DNA of 64,000 nt. Source: Variovorax sp. RA8. Lineage in GTDB: Bacteria; Pseudomonadota; Gammaproteobacteria; Burkholderiales; Burkholderiaceae_C. Position numbers and translations under genes: made by a program. The stretch's first letter is position 1; the number at the start of each line of letters is the position of its first letter. The notes under the pieces are model-generated. The model saw only the letters and a list, made by a program, of their open reading frames with translations. It had not been told where the DNA came from and searched no databases. The stretch covers positions 4,650,001 through 4,714,000 of the forward strand of contig NZ_LR594662.1 in assembly GCF_901827175.1 (NCBI RefSeq), read 5' to 3'. This document shows, in pieces, positions 9,802-18,846 of this stretch.

Positions 9802-10557
9802 TCAGGCCCGCCGGCGGATCAGTTGCACACCCGGCAGGGGATGGTTGTGCACGCCATGCAGCGCCTCGCGCAGGTTGCGCTGCGCCAGGCGGCTGTGCTC
9901 GCGCATCAGCGCCTCGGCGCGCGAGCCCTCGCGGTTCTCGACCGCGTCCAGCACCTGGCCATGCTGGTCCTGCGCGATCACGAGCATGTCGCGCGCGGCC
10001 GGCGAGTTGGCTTGCACCACCACGAAAGCGGAGGGCGACGCGAAGGGAAGGTTGATCACGCGCTCCATCTGCTGCGCGAGCAGCGGGCTGCCGGCCATCT
10101 CCGACAGCAGCCGATGGAACTGCCCGTTGAACTCGACATAGCGCGAGAAGGCGGCGTCGTCGAGCGCAGGCTCCCTCAGCAGCTCGTCGATGCGCCGCAG
10201 GCAGGCGCGCGCCTCGCGCAGCAGCACGGGCGCCGCGCCGCGCTCGGCCGCCAGCCGCGCCGACAGGCCTTCGAGCGTGCCGCGCAGCTCGATGGCATCG
10301 GCAACGTCGCGTTCCGAGAAGGTGCGCACCGCGTAGCCGCCATTGGGCAGGGCTTCGAGCAGTCCTTCCTGCTCGAGGCGCATGAGCGCGCTGCGCACCG
10401 GCGTGCGCGAGACGCCCAGCTGCTCCGAGATCGCCACCTCCGCGATGCGCGTGCCGCCCGGCAGCTCGCCGGCCAGCACCATCTCGCGCAGCCGCAGCTG
10501 GGCCTTCACGGCCTGCGAGCCGCCGACGTCCGTAGAAGCCTCGTTGACCGTGGCCAT
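9802..10557 (-). CDS. GntR-family (FCD) regulator of the Rieske oxygenase operon
   Basis: Protein of 251 residues. The N-terminal winged helix ([40 protein letters not shown]) is followed by an all-helical FCD effector domain. The ATG at 10557 shares its first base with the upstream oxygenase stop codon (TGATG), so the two are translationally coupled. The arrangement oxygenase-regulator-reductase parallels vanillate clusters where VanR represses vanAB. A likely operator, TGTATACA, lies at 11672-11679 just before the oxygenase start. Confidence 0.88.
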   Translation of the reverse strand: MATVNEASTDVGGSQAVKAQLRLREMVLAGELPGGTRIAEVAISEQLGVSRTPVRSALMRLEQEGLLEALPNGGYAVRTFSERDVADAIELRGTLEGLSARLAAERGAAPVLLREARACLRRIDELLREPALDDAAFSRYVEFNGQFHRLLSEMAGSPLLAQQMERVINLPFASPSAFVVVQANSPAARDMLVIAQDQHGQVLDAVENREGSRAEALMREHSRLAQRNLREALHGVHNHPLPGVQLIRRRA

Positions 10558-11660
10558 CACGCGCGTTCCGCCACCGGCACCGGCCGGATCGGGATGCCAG
10601 CCGGCCGCTCCTTCGCGATCATCTGGTCGATCAACCGGCGCGCCCACATCGCACCGGCGTCGATGTTCAAGTTGTGGAACTCGTGCCCGGGGCGCTCGTC
10701 CATCGCGCGCTGCTGCGCCTCGAGCACCAGCTCGTCCTCGCGGAAGATGCCGGCCACGCCCTCGCGCAGTTCGTGCGTGAGCCGCTGCTCGCCGATGCAG
10801 TAATTGCGTGCGAACGCCCAGAAGTAGAGGCAGGTGGTGTCGGTCTCGGGCGTGATTGTGTTGAGCACGTAGCCGTTCACGCCCCCGCTGCGATCGCCCG
10901 GATGGCCTTCGCGCGGCACCGCGCCGCTGCCCGCCGCGGCGACACCCACGTCGATATTGACAGTGCACGGCCCCTCGAAGCGGATGATCTGCCAGCGGTC
11001 GACCTTGCCCTCGTAGCCATGCGCATGCCGGATCTGTGCAGCCCAGAACGGCGGCGGGTCGATGTTCTCCATCCAGCGCGTGACGGTGGCGGACCGATCC
11101 CCGTGCGTCGCGACGAAAGGCGCCTCGGCCACCGCGCGGTTGCCGATGGAGGAGCCGTGCACGAAGGCCTCGTGCGTGAGGTCCATCAGGTTGTCGACCA
11201 CCAGCCGGTAGTCGCAGGCCACGCGGATCATCTTGCCGTCGCCGGCCCAGGCCGGATCGTCGTTCCAGTGCATGTCGGGCACCAGCGCCGGGTCGGCCTT
11301 GGCAGGGTCGCCGGGCCAGATCCAGACGAAGCGATGCTTCTCCACCACCGGGTAGGCCCGCACGCAAGCCGAGGGGTTGAGCGTCTCCTGGCTCGGCATG
11401 TGAGTGCAGCGGCCCTGGCTGTTGTAGACCAGGCCGTGGTAGCCGCAGACCAGCTCGTCGCCTTCCAGCCGGCCGAGGGAGAGCGGCATCAGGCGATGCC
11501 AGCAGGCGTCCTCCAGCGCGGCCACCTGGCCATCGTTGCGCCGGTACAGCACCAGCTTCTGGTTGCAGACGGTACGCGCCAGCAGGCTGTGCTTGATCTC
11601 GACGTCGTAGGCCGCCGCATACCAGGCATCGAGGGGAAAAGGACTTGTGGAACGGCTCAT
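10557..11660 (-). CDS. VanA-like Rieske oxygenase, terminal component
   Basis: Protein of 367 residues from MSRSTSPFP; an in-frame ATG at 11684 would overlap the putative operator and is less likely. The N-terminal Rieske domain has Cys-x-His ([15 protein letters not shown]) and Cys-x2-His (CGYHGL). The catalytic domain carries the mononuclear iron site in [14 protein letters not shown] (Asp-x2-His-x4-His). The length and the single-subunit type match VanA, dicamba and related O- or N-demethylases. It works with the reductase at 8775-9785. A MetE-like gene is divergent. Confidence 0.88.
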   Translation of the reverse strand: MSRSTSPFPLDAWYAAAYDVEIKHSLLARTVCNQKLVLYRRNDGQVAALEDACWHRLMPLSLGRLEGDELVCGYHGLVYNSQGRCTHMPSQETLNPSACVRAYPVVEKHRFVWIWPGDPAKADPALVPDMHWNDDPAWAGDGKMIRVACDYRLVVDNLMDLTHEAFVHGSSIGNRAVAEAPFVATHGDRSATVTRWMENIDPPPFWAAQIRHAHGYEGKVDRWQIIRFEGPCTVNIDVGVAAAGSGAVPREGHPGDRSGGVNGYVLNTITPETDTTCLYFWAFARNYCIGEQRLTHELREGVAGIFREDELVLEAQQRAMDERPGHEFHNLNIDAGAMWARRLIDQMIAKERPAGIPIRPVPVAERA

Positions 11661-11671
11661 GGGATACGCAA

Positions 11672-11679
11672 TGTATACA
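11672..11679. promoter_or_regulatory. Candidate GntR operator (TGTATACA)
   Basis: A perfect 8-bp palindrome 11-19 bp upstream of the oxygenase start. GntR proteins of the FCD type commonly bind such short GT-n-AC palindromes, and the nearest such regulator is encoded in this operon. Binding here would block transcription or ribosome access. Inferred from position and shape only. Confidence 0.45.
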
Positions 11680-11807
11680 GTCACCGCTCAAAATCCAATA
11701 CTTATGGCCCTCTTTTAAGGGAAAACACTGAACTCGCTGTATTCATCCGCCCGAATTGCGCAGCGTTTACGATCGGTCGTTCTTTTTCAGACTCGACGGA
11801 GCCCACC

Positions 11808-12929
11808 ATGTCCGAACACGCCCGCCTGCCTGCCCGCTACGACCACGTCGGCAGCTTCCTGCGCCCCCAGTACCTGCTCGAAGCCCGCGAGCAGAAAGCC
11901 AAGGGCGAGATCACGCCCGAACAGCTTCGCAGGGTCGAAGACAAGGCCATCACCGAGATCGTGAAGTTCCAGGAGGACATCGGTCTCAAGAGCATTACCG
12001 ACGGCGAGTTCCGCCGGACCTACTTCCACATCGACTTCCTCGAGCAGCTCGGCGGCGTGAAGACCGACATCCCGGTCACGATCCGCAAGCCCGATGGCAG
12101 CGAGGAGCTCGCACCGCCGGTGATGCGCGTGATCGACAAGGTGACCCACGCCAAGGCCATCCAGCTGGCCGACTTCCAGTACCTCAAGAGCCAGGTCTCG
12201 CCCGGCAACACGCCCAAGGTCACCATCCCCTCGCCCACCATGCTGCATTTCCGCGGCGGCCGCGCCGGGATCAGCAAGGAGGCCTACCCGGAGCTCGACC
12301 CGGCCTTCTACGACGACGTGGCCCGTGCTTACGGCGACGAGCTGCGCTCGCTGGCCGAGGCCGGCTGCACCTACGTGCAGATGGACGACACCAACCTCGC
12401 CTACCTGTGCGACGAGAAGATGCGCGAGGCGGCCCGCCAGCGCGGCGACGACCCCAACGAGCTGCCGCACCGCTACGCCGCCTTCATCAACAAGGTGGTG
12501 GCGCAGAAGCCCGCGGGCATGACGCTCGCGATGCACCTGTGCCGCGGCAACTTCAAGAGCACCCATGCCGCGGCCGGCAACTACGAGCCGGTGGCCGAGG
12601 CGCTGCTCAAGGAGATGGACCTGGACGCCTACTTCCTCGAATACGACGACGCGCGCTCGGGCGACTTCCGGCCGCTGCGCTTCCTGCCCAAGGGCAAGAC
12701 CGTGGTGCTGGGCCTGGTGACCACCAAGTTCGGGCAGCTGGAAGACAAGGACGAGCTCAAGCAGCGCATCGAGGCTGCCGCCAAGTACGTCCCGCTGGAG
12801 CAGCTGGCGCTGTCGCCGCAATGCGGTTTCTCCAGCACGGTGCACGGCAACAAGATCGCCGTGGAGGACCAGCGCAGCAAGCTGCGGCTGGTGGTGGAAA
12901 CGGCCCAGGAGGTCTGGGGCTCGACCTGA
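11808..12929 (+). CDS. MetE C-terminal-like (cobalamin-independent) methyltransferase family protein
   Basis: Protein of 373 residues, about half the length of full MetE, so it has only the catalytic TIM barrel. Zinc ligands are in place: His243-x-Cys245 (MHLCRGNF), Glu278 (YFLEYDD) and Cys339 (LSPQCGF). A family motif [16 protein letters not shown] is near residue 65. Relatives include short MetE-type and epoxyalkane:CoM transferase-like proteins; the methyl donor and acceptor cannot be read from sequence. It is divergent from the demethylating-type oxygenase, which raises the possibility of a role in methyl handling (inference). Confidence 0.85.
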   Translation: MSEHARLPARYDHVGSFLRPQYLLEAREQKAKGEITPEQLRRVEDKAITEIVKFQEDIGLKSITDGEFRRTYFHIDFLEQLGGVKTDIPVTIRKPDGSEELAPPVMRVIDKVTHAKAIQLADFQYLKSQVSPGNTPKVTIPSPTMLHFRGGRAGISKEAYPELDPAFYDDVARAYGDELRSLAEAGCTYVQMDDTNLAYLCDEKMREAARQRGDDPNELPHRYAAFINKVVAQKPAGMTLAMHLCRGNFKSTHAAAGNYEPVAEALLKEMDLDAYFLEYDDARSGDFRPLRFLPKGKTVVLGLVTTKFGQLEDKDELKQRIEAAAKYVPLEQLALSPQCGFSSTVHGNKIAVEDQRSKLRLVVETAQEVWGST

Positions 12930-12967
12930 GGTGCATGCCCGGTGAAGTCGCGGCATGATCGCGCTCC

Positions 12968-13645
12968 ATGAAGCTCTTCACCGGCCCCCTCAGCATGTTC
13001 GGCGCCAAGGCGCAGATCGCGGCGCTCGAAAAAGGCATCGCGATCGAAGCCGTCATGGTGCCTTTCGACAAGGACGACAACTACCTTCCCAAGCACCCCG
13101 AGGTGCTGCGCGTCAATCCCAAGCGGCAGGTGCCCGTGCTGATCGACGGCGAGGTGGAAGTCTTCGACTCCACGCAGATCTTCGAGTACCTCGAGGACAA
13201 GGTGCCCGAGCCGCCGCTGTGGCCGCGCGACGTCGCCGGCCGCGCCCGTGCCCGCCAGCTCGAGCACCTGTCCGACGAGGTGTTCTTCCCCCACGTGATC
13301 AGGCTGATGGGCTTGCAGCACGACATGCGCAGCGAGGCGGCGGTGACGGCCTGCGCTGCCTGCTCGCGCTTCTACGAGCAGATGGAAGAGCGCCTCGAGC
13401 AAGCCGACCATCTGGCCGGCCCCTACTCCTTCGCCGACATCGCCTTCTACATGGCGCAGGTCTTCGCCGACCGCAAGGGTGCCGGCATGACGGACGCAAC
13501 GCCGCGCCTGCTCGCCTGGCGCGAGCGCGTGGGCGCGCGTCCCGCGGTGCGCGCGGTGGTCGGGCCGATGATGCGCTTCCTGGCCTCGGAGGGGCGGCCC
13601 GTGCCCGCCGCCCTTCGGTCGCATCTGGCGCCTGCCAACGCGTGA
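12968..13645 (+). CDS. Glutathione S-transferase family protein
   Basis: Protein of 225 residues with an N-terminal thioredoxin-like domain (MKLFTGPLSMFGAKAQIAAL; the conserved Pro in QVPVLIDGEV, then the glutathione-gamma-glutamyl site FDSTQIFEYLED) and an all-helical C-terminal domain with the capping-box-like SFADIAFYMAQVFAD. The fold is certain; the class and substrate are not. It is 38 bp after the MetE-like gene and 16 bp before the cardiolipin synthase gene, so the three may share a transcript. Confidence 0.87.
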   Translation: MKLFTGPLSMFGAKAQIAALEKGIAIEAVMVPFDKDDNYLPKHPEVLRVNPKRQVPVLIDGEVEVFDSTQIFEYLEDKVPEPPLWPRDVAGRARARQLEHLSDEVFFPHVIRLMGLQHDMRSEAAVTACAACSRFYEQMEERLEQADHLAGPYSFADIAFYMAQVFADRKGAGMTDATPRLLAWRERVGARPAVRAVVGPMMRFLASEGRPVPAALRSHLAPANA

Positions 13646-13661
13646 ATCAGGCCGGCGCCGC

Positions 13662-15038
13662 GTGAACCGCATCGACGACTGGCTGGACTGGCTGCCCTCG
13701 CCGTCGCAGCACCTGCTGGTCGTGACCTTCGCGCTGCTGGTCTATGTGCTGACCACGCGCGGGCGGCGCGAGCATCGCGCGCCCGCCACCGCGATTGCCT
13801 GGGTCATGGGCCTGACGCTGCTGCCCTACCTCATCCTGCCGATGTACCTGTTGTTCGGCCAGCGCAAGCTGCGGCCTTCGGGTTCGCCCCGGCCGCCGCG
13901 CTCGGTGCCGGCGGGGCACTGGGCGGCCGACCTGATCGAGAGCTTCGGCCTCGCGCCCCCCGGGCCCAGCGCGGTGCGCTTCCATGCCGACGGCGGCGCG
14001 GCACGCGACGCGTTGTGGGAGGTGATCGAGGGCGCGCGCACGCGCATCGACGTCTGCACCTTCATCATCGGCGACGATGCGCTGGGCCACGAGGCGATCA
14101 ACCGGCTGTCGCGGCGCGCGCGCGAGGGCGTCAAGGTGCGCGTGCTGCTCGACGGTTTCGGCGCCCTGTCGCTGCCGCGCCATCACTTCGACACGCTGCG
14201 CGAGGCCGGCGCGGAAGTCGCCGTGTTCCGCCCCCTCTTCAGCCTGCGCCGCACCGGCCCGCGCAACCTGCGCAACCACCGCAAGCTCACCATCGCGGAC
14301 GACGGCTGGCTCTGGTCGGGCGGGCGCAACCTCGCGGGCGAGTACTTCCTCGGCAACCATGAGCACCCGCAGCCGTGGCGCGACCTGTCCTTCGATCTCC
14401 GGGGGAACGTGGCCGTGGCGGCGGCGCGCCAGTTCGACCACGACTGGGCCTCGGTGCGCGGGCGCAAGCCGCGCGCCATCGCCGCCGCCGCGCCGCCGGC
14501 GGGCGAGCTCGCCCAGTTCCTTCCCAGCGGGCCCGACCAGACCGAGGACACGGCCCATGCGCTGCTGATCGACGCCTGCTTCCGCGCGGAGCACCGGCTG
14601 CTCGCGGTCACGCCCTACTTCGTGCCCGGCGACGGCCTGCGCGATGCGCTGCGCCTGGCAGCACGGCGCGGCGTGCAGGTCACGATCGCGATGCCGGCGC
14701 AATCCAACCACCGGCTCGCCGACTTCGTGCGCGCCCGGGCCATGCGCGACCTCGCGCGCGCCGGCGTCAGCTTCCGCATGCTGCCCTTCATGGCGCACGC
14801 CAAGGCCGTGGTGGTGGACGAGCAGCTGGCGCTGTGCGGCTCGATCAACCTCGACATGCGCAGCCTGCTGCTGAACCACGAGGCGGCCGTGGTGTTCTAC
14901 GGCGCCGAGCAGATCGACTGGCTCGCGCAGTGGATCGAGACCACCGCCTCGGCCGGCGAGACCTACCGTGCGCGGCGCCCCGGGCTGGTGCGGGACGTGG
15001 CGGAAGGCCTGCTGCTGACGATCGCCTTCCAGCTCTAG
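13662..15038 (+). CDS. Cardiolipin synthase-like phospholipase D protein
   Basis: Protein of 458 residues with a GTG start. Two N-terminal membrane helices (~18-32 and ~45-65) are followed by two phospholipase D repeats with HxK motifs: NHRKLTIAD near residue 206 (followed by a GGRN turn) and AHAKAVVVDEQ near 379 (followed by CGSINLD). This is the layout of bacterial Cls, which condenses two phosphatidylglycerol molecules, or phosphatidylglycerol with phosphatidylethanolamine, into cardiolipin at the inner membrane. It converges on the ROK gene with a 24-bp gap. Confidence 0.85.
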   Translation: MNRIDDWLDWLPSPSQHLLVVTFALLVYVLTTRGRREHRAPATAIAWVMGLTLLPYLILPMYLLFGQRKLRPSGSPRPPRSVPAGHWAADLIESFGLAPPGPSAVRFHADGGAARDALWEVIEGARTRIDVCTFIIGDDALGHEAINRLSRRAREGVKVRVLLDGFGALSLPRHHFDTLREAGAEVAVFRPLFSLRRTGPRNLRNHRKLTIADDGWLWSGGRNLAGEYFLGNHEHPQPWRDLSFDLRGNVAVAAARQFDHDWASVRGRKPRAIAAAAPPAGELAQFLPSGPDQTEDTAHALLIDACFRAEHRLLAVTPYFVPGDGLRDALRLAARRGVQVTIAMPAQSNHRLADFVRARAMRDLARAGVSFRMLPFMAHAKAVVVDEQLALCGSINLDMRSLLLNHEAAVVFYGAEQIDWLAQWIETTASAGETYRARRPGLVRDVAEGLLLTIAFQL

Positions 15039-15062
15039 CCTCTGGCGGGCTGTTGCGGCCCG

Positions 15063-16196
15063 CTACTGCTTCTTGGACGGCTCCAGGTTGGTGTAGCTTG
15101 CGTTACCCAGCCCCGTGCCGATGGTCAGCACCGCCCAGCGCTTCACGTCGCGCATGAAAGGCAGCTCGCTCATTCCCTGCACCACGGCATCGTTGTGCAT
15201 CAGCACCATCGTCGGCACGCCGCGGATGGTCCGGATCTTCTTGGCGAGTTCGGTGGGCAGATGGAAGTGCTCGCTGGTCCAGTCGCCGGGCATGTTCTGT
15301 GCGCCGCGCGCGATCGAGCCGTCCTTGCGGATCAGCCCCGGGCAACCGATGCCGACGAAGGGCGCCAAGCGAATGCCCGCCTTCTTGCAATAGTGGACCT
15401 GCTCCTCGAGCATCTCGGCCAGCCGTGCCACCAGCATGCGCCGGTTGGGGCCGTCGTCGGCATGGCGCCACTTCTTGCGGCGAATCACCTTCGCCTTCGA
15501 CAGGTCGGCCGCCCGCTTGCGCCGCGTCTTCACGATGCCGCAGCGCACATTGGTGCCGCCGATGTCGAGCGCAAGGATGGCGTCGTAGTGCTCCAGCAGC
15601 TCGGGCGGCGTGAGGTGCAGCCAGCCGAGCAGCCCGGCGTCGTCGGGCTCGTGGCAGATGCGTGCGAGCTCCGTCCGCACTTTCGCTTCCTGGAGGATGG
15701 CGGCCGCCTGCAGCACCGCGCGCTCGCCGACGTCGCTTTCCGGGAAGCCGCCGCCGATCACGATGCGCTCGACGCCCTTCCACGAAGGCTGGCGAAGGAA
15801 GCTCTGGATGACCTCAGACAAGGCCTCGGCGAACTCCTCGATGGCCGCATGGACGATGTCGGTGGCTTCCGTGGCCTTGCCTGCCTTCAACGCCGCGTCG
15901 AGCGTGCCCTTCCCCAGCTCTTTGGAATGCTGCTCGCCCAGCGGATCCGGCTTGCCCTTCTTGCGATGGCGCCGGCGCCAGCGCTCCAGCAGCTCGCGGA
16001 ACGCCGTCTGGCTGGCCCGGTCGCCGAGGAAACCGTTCTCGCCTCGCAACTGGAGGCTGTAGCCCTCGACCACCACAGCCGGCAATTCCTTCGCTCCATG
16101 AATGTCGGCCGATGGCGGCGTCGGCGCGTATCGGTTGTTGTTGTTGTCGTTGCTCTTCTTCGGTCGCGCCTTGTGCGTCTTGTTCTTGGAGGCCAT
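15063..16196 (-). CDS. ROK-family sugar kinase-like protein, apparently circularly permuted
   Basis: Protein of 377 residues. The hallmark ROK motifs are all in the second half: the phosphate loop DIGGTN at 211-216, GIGCPG at 282-287, the catalytic-type Asp in HNDA (Asp336) and TIGTGLG at 358-364, where the protein nearly ends. The elements that normally close a ROK protein come first: helices at ~97-138, IVIGGG at 145-150 and DDAGLLG at 185-191. The usual zinc motif CxCGxxGCxE is absent. The first ~35 residues are basic and Asn/Pro-rich. This order suggests a circular permutation; kinase activity and sugar are unknown. Confidence 0.75.
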   Translation of the reverse strand: MASKNKTHKARPKKSNDNNNNRYAPTPPSADIHGAKELPAVVVEGYSLQLRGENGFLGDRASQTAFRELLERWRRRHRKKGKPDPLGEQHSKELGKGTLDAALKAGKATEATDIVHAAIEEFAEALSEVIQSFLRQPSWKGVERIVIGGGFPESDVGERAVLQAAAILQEAKVRTELARICHEPDDAGLLGWLHLTPPELLEHYDAILALDIGGTNVRCGIVKTRRKRAADLSKAKVIRRKKWRHADDGPNRRMLVARLAEMLEEQVHYCKKAGIRLAPFVGIGCPGLIRKDGSIARGAQNMPGDWTSEHFHLPTELAKKIRTIRGVPTMVLMHNDAVVQGMSELPFMRDVKRWAVLTIGTGLGNASYTNLEPSKKQ

Positions 16197-16226
16197 GAAG
16201 TCCTTCGCAGGTTTGGGGTAGTGCCG

Positions 16227-17015
16227 TCAGTCGGCCGTGGCTTCGAGGATAAGGCGCGTGGTCTCCTCCGGCGCGTCCCAGTGCGGGAAGTGGCCGCAGC
16301 ACTCGAACCAGTGCAGGCGTGCCCCGGGATAGAGCTGCAGCGCCCGCGCCGCCTGCTGCGGCAGGCAGACACGGTCGAGCCGCCCCCAGCCGATCACCAG
16401 CGGCCTGGGCAGGCTGCCCGCATCCGCGCCCTGCCTCGCCGGCTCGCGCAGGAGCGCACGCAGCACCGCGTCGTAGGAGCGTGCCGACGCATAGCTGCGC
16501 ATTTCCTCTAGCACCATGGAAGGCGGCAGCGCGGCAGGCTGAACCGAGAACTGCGCCAGCAGCAGGCTGCGCGCCCAGTCGTGCGCGATGAGGGTCGGCA
16601 TGGCGAATTGCAGGCTCTGCGCAAGCCGGTGCGAGAACCAGACCGACGCGGCGAAGAGGAAGCGCTCCCAGCCGAGCCAGAAGCCGCCCGGCCCCAGCGA
16701 AACCACCGAGCCCAGTACGCCGCCGCGGCGCGCCAGCTCGAGCAGCAGGCGCGCGCCGATCGAGCTGCCGGCGGCATCGGTGCCGATCAGCTCATGCTCC
16801 CGGAGGAACTGTGCGAGCGCGTCGGCCAGTGTCTGCAACGAGACCTCGCCGTCCAGCGGCGGACTCTTGCCGAAGCCGGGGAGGTCGATCGCGGTCACGC
16901 TGCGCCGGGCCGCCAGCGGTTCCATGATGCCCTGCCACGAACGCCAGCTGCTGCCCAGTCCATGGACGAGCAGCAGCGACTTGCCTTGGCCACGCCGGAC
17001 GTAATTGATGAGCAC
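16227..17015 (-). CDS. Alpha/beta hydrolase
   Basis: About 262 residues from a GTG at 17015 (VLINYVRRGQGKSLLLVHG); no in-frame ATG lies close by, and the start is uncertain because the frame stays open upstream. The oxyanion motif is LLVHGLGSSW, the nucleophile elbow is GSSIGA (middle Ser), the acid is likely the Asp in GWGRLDRV and the base the His in CGHFPHWD. A generic serine hydrolase; the substrate is unknown. It ends 30 bp before, and on the same strand as, the ROK gene. Confidence 0.8.
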   Translation of the reverse strand: MLINYVRRGQGKSLLLVHGLGSSWRSWQGIMEPLAARRSVTAIDLPGFGKSPPLDGEVSLQTLADALAQFLREHELIGTDAAGSSIGARLLLELARRGGVLGSVVSLGPGGFWLGWERFLFAASVWFSHRLAQSLQFAMPTLIAHDWARSLLLAQFSVQPAALPPSMVLEEMRSYASARSYDAVLRALLREPARQGADAGSLPRPLVIGWGRLDRVCLPQQAARALQLYPGARLHWFECCGHFPHWDAPEETTRLILEATAD

Positions 17016-17121
17016 CCTCTCACTGTGCGGGCACGCGCCATGGCATGCATCAGCCTCGCTCACGATCTCCTGTAGGAAGGCGGCCTGTCGCGATCCGCAG
17101 CCCGTCGATACACTGCGGCCG

Positions 17122-18654
17122 ATGCATTGCCTGCACCACCTGCGGCTCCTCGCCTTGTCCTTCCTGGGCCTGCTCTGCGCAGCGGCCCCCTCGCAGGCGC
17201 AGGACGCGGGCCTGGACATCGGCTCCAAGCGCTTCACCGAGTCCTACATCCTGGCCGAGGTGCTGGCGCAGACCGCCGCGCCTCACCTTCCGGCCCCGCC
17301 CCGGTTGCGGCAGGGCCTGGGCAACACCGCGATCGTCTACGAGGCCCTGCGCTCGGGCAGCATCGACCTCTACGCCGAATACACCGGCACGGTGGCGCTG
17401 GAGATCCTCAAGAACCCCCAGCCCATGACGCCCGAGGCCATGAACGCCGCGCTCGCGCCGCTCGGCCTCGGCATCGCGATCCCGCTGGGCTTCAACGACG
17501 GCTACGCGCTCGCCATGCGTGCGGCCGATGCCGATCGGCTCGGCGTGCGCACCCTCGGCGACCTGGCGCGCCATCCCGATCTGCGGCTGGGACTGTCCAA
17601 TGAATTCATCGGCCGCGCCGATGGCTGGCAAGGCCTGGCCGCGCGCTACGGCTTCGCGCAGAAGCCCACCGGCCTGGACCATGGCCTGGCCTACGACGCG
17701 ATCGCGGCGAAGCAGGTCGACGTCATCGACATCTACACGACCGACGCCAAGATCGACCACCTCGGCCTGCGCGTGCTGGCCGACGACCGCGGCTACTTCC
17801 CGCGCTACGACGCGGTGGTGCTGTACCGGCTCGACGTGCCCACGCGCTGGCCGGCGGCGTGGGCCGCGCTGCAGAAGCTCGAGGGCCGCATCGACGAGCG
17901 CGCGATGATCGCGATGAACGCCCGTGCCGAGCTGCAGGGCGTGGCCTTCGACGTGATCGCGCGTGATTTCCTGGCGCAGGGCGGCGTGGGCGGAAAGGCC
18001 GGCGCCGCCGGCAGCGAAGATGCGCGCGGCTTCGTTGCCAAGCTCTTCGGCCCCGACCTCGGCCGGCTCGCGCGCCAGCATCTTCTGCTCGTGGCGATCT
18101 CGGTCGGGCTGGCGATCCTCGTCGCCGTGCCGCTGGGCATTGCCGTGTTCCCGCACCTGCGGCTGCGGGCCCTGGTGCTCGGCCTTGCCGGCCTCCTGCA
18201 GACCGTGCCCTCCCTTGCGCTGCTCGCGGTGCTGATCTCGCTCATCGGCGCCATCGGCACCTTGCCGGCGCTGATCGCGCTCACGCTCTATTCGCTGCTG
18301 CCTATCATGCGCAACACGGTGACCGGCTTGGCGGAGGTGCCGGCCGGGCTGCGGCAAGCCGGGACGGCGCTGGGAATGACGAGCGGCCAGAGCCTGCGGC
18401 TGGTCTTGCTGCCGCTCGCGCTGCCGACGCTGCTGGCGGGTGCGCGCACGGCGACGGCGATTGCGATCGGGACGGCGACCATTGCGGCGTTCATCGGCGC
18501 GGGAGGGTTTGGGGAGCGGATCGTGACGGGGCTGGCCTTGAATGACCGTGAGTTGCTGGTGGCGGGGGCGGTGCCGGCGGCGGTGCTGGCGTTGCTGAGC
18601 GAAGGGGTGTTCGAGGCGATCGAGTATTGGCTTCGTCGGGGGCGGGCTGGGTGA
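17122..18654 (+). CDS. Osmoprotectant-type ABC transporter: receptor-permease fusion
   Basis: Protein of 510 residues. A signal peptide (to ~residue 27) leads into a glycine-betaine/choline-type binding domain (DIGSKRFTESYILAEVLAQ, GSIDLYAEYTGT; residues ~30-300), followed by five to six membrane segments of an OpuCB/ProW-type permease with the EAA loop ALGMTSGQSLRLVLLPLALP. Receptor and permease on one chain are known in Gram-positive and some proteobacterial OpuC/YehW-type systems, usually in the opposite order or in pairs. No ATPase gene is next to it, so it must borrow one or be encoded elsewhere. Confidence 0.85.
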   Translation: MHCLHHLRLLALSFLGLLCAAAPSQAQDAGLDIGSKRFTESYILAEVLAQTAAPHLPAPPRLRQGLGNTAIVYEALRSGSIDLYAEYTGTVALEILKNPQPMTPEAMNAALAPLGLGIAIPLGFNDGYALAMRAADADRLGVRTLGDLARHPDLRLGLSNEFIGRADGWQGLAARYGFAQKPTGLDHGLAYDAIAAKQVDVIDIYTTDAKIDHLGLRVLADDRGYFPRYDAVVLYRLDVPTRWPAAWAALQKLEGRIDERAMIAMNARAELQGVAFDVIARDFLAQGGVGGKAGAAGSEDARGFVAKLFGPDLGRLARQHLLLVAISVGLAILVAVPLGIAVFPHLRLRALVLGLAGLLQTVPSLALLAVLISLIGAIGTLPALIALTLYSLLPIMRNTVTGLAEVPAGLRQAGTALGMTSGQSLRLVLLPLALPTLLAGARTATAIAIGTATIAAFIGAGGFGERIVTGLALNDRELLVAGAVPAAVLALLSEGVFEAIEYWLRRGRAG

Positions 18655-18720
18655 CTTCTTGTCTTGCTCTCCCTCCCTCCAGGAGAAGAGTGTGGGGCAC
18701 CCTAGCTGTCGATTCGTGCC

Positions 18721-18784
18721 TTGCGCTTTGGTTGAGCCAGGAGCCGGGGAGTCGTCCCGGCCCCGGACTCAAACCAAAGCGCAA
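18721..18784. repeat. Large inverted repeat between convergent genes
   Basis: TTGCGCTTTGGTT (18721-18733) and AACCAAAGCGCAA (18772-18784) are perfect 13-bp inverted arms; the inner region continues the pairing in part (GAG.../...CTC and GCCGGGG/CCCCGG). A weaker outer pair, 18661-18679 with 18829-18845, brackets it. It sits between the stop codons of two convergent genes and could act as a two-way transcription terminator or be a small mobile palindrome. Confidence 0.65.
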
Positions 18785-18846
18785 CGTACCGATCGGATCC
18801 TGGTGCCCTCACCCCAGCCCCCTTTCAGAGAGGGAGGGACAAGACC

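Noticed and set aside
10557..11660. Firm assignment as vanillate demethylase (vanA)
   Set aside because: Domain plan and operon order agree, but many related oxygenases with other substrates share them; no residue set seen here decides it.
11808..12929. Full methionine synthase MetE
   Set aside because: The protein has only the zinc-binding catalytic barrel (373 residues against ~750) and lacks the N-terminal domain, so methionine synthesis cannot be claimed.
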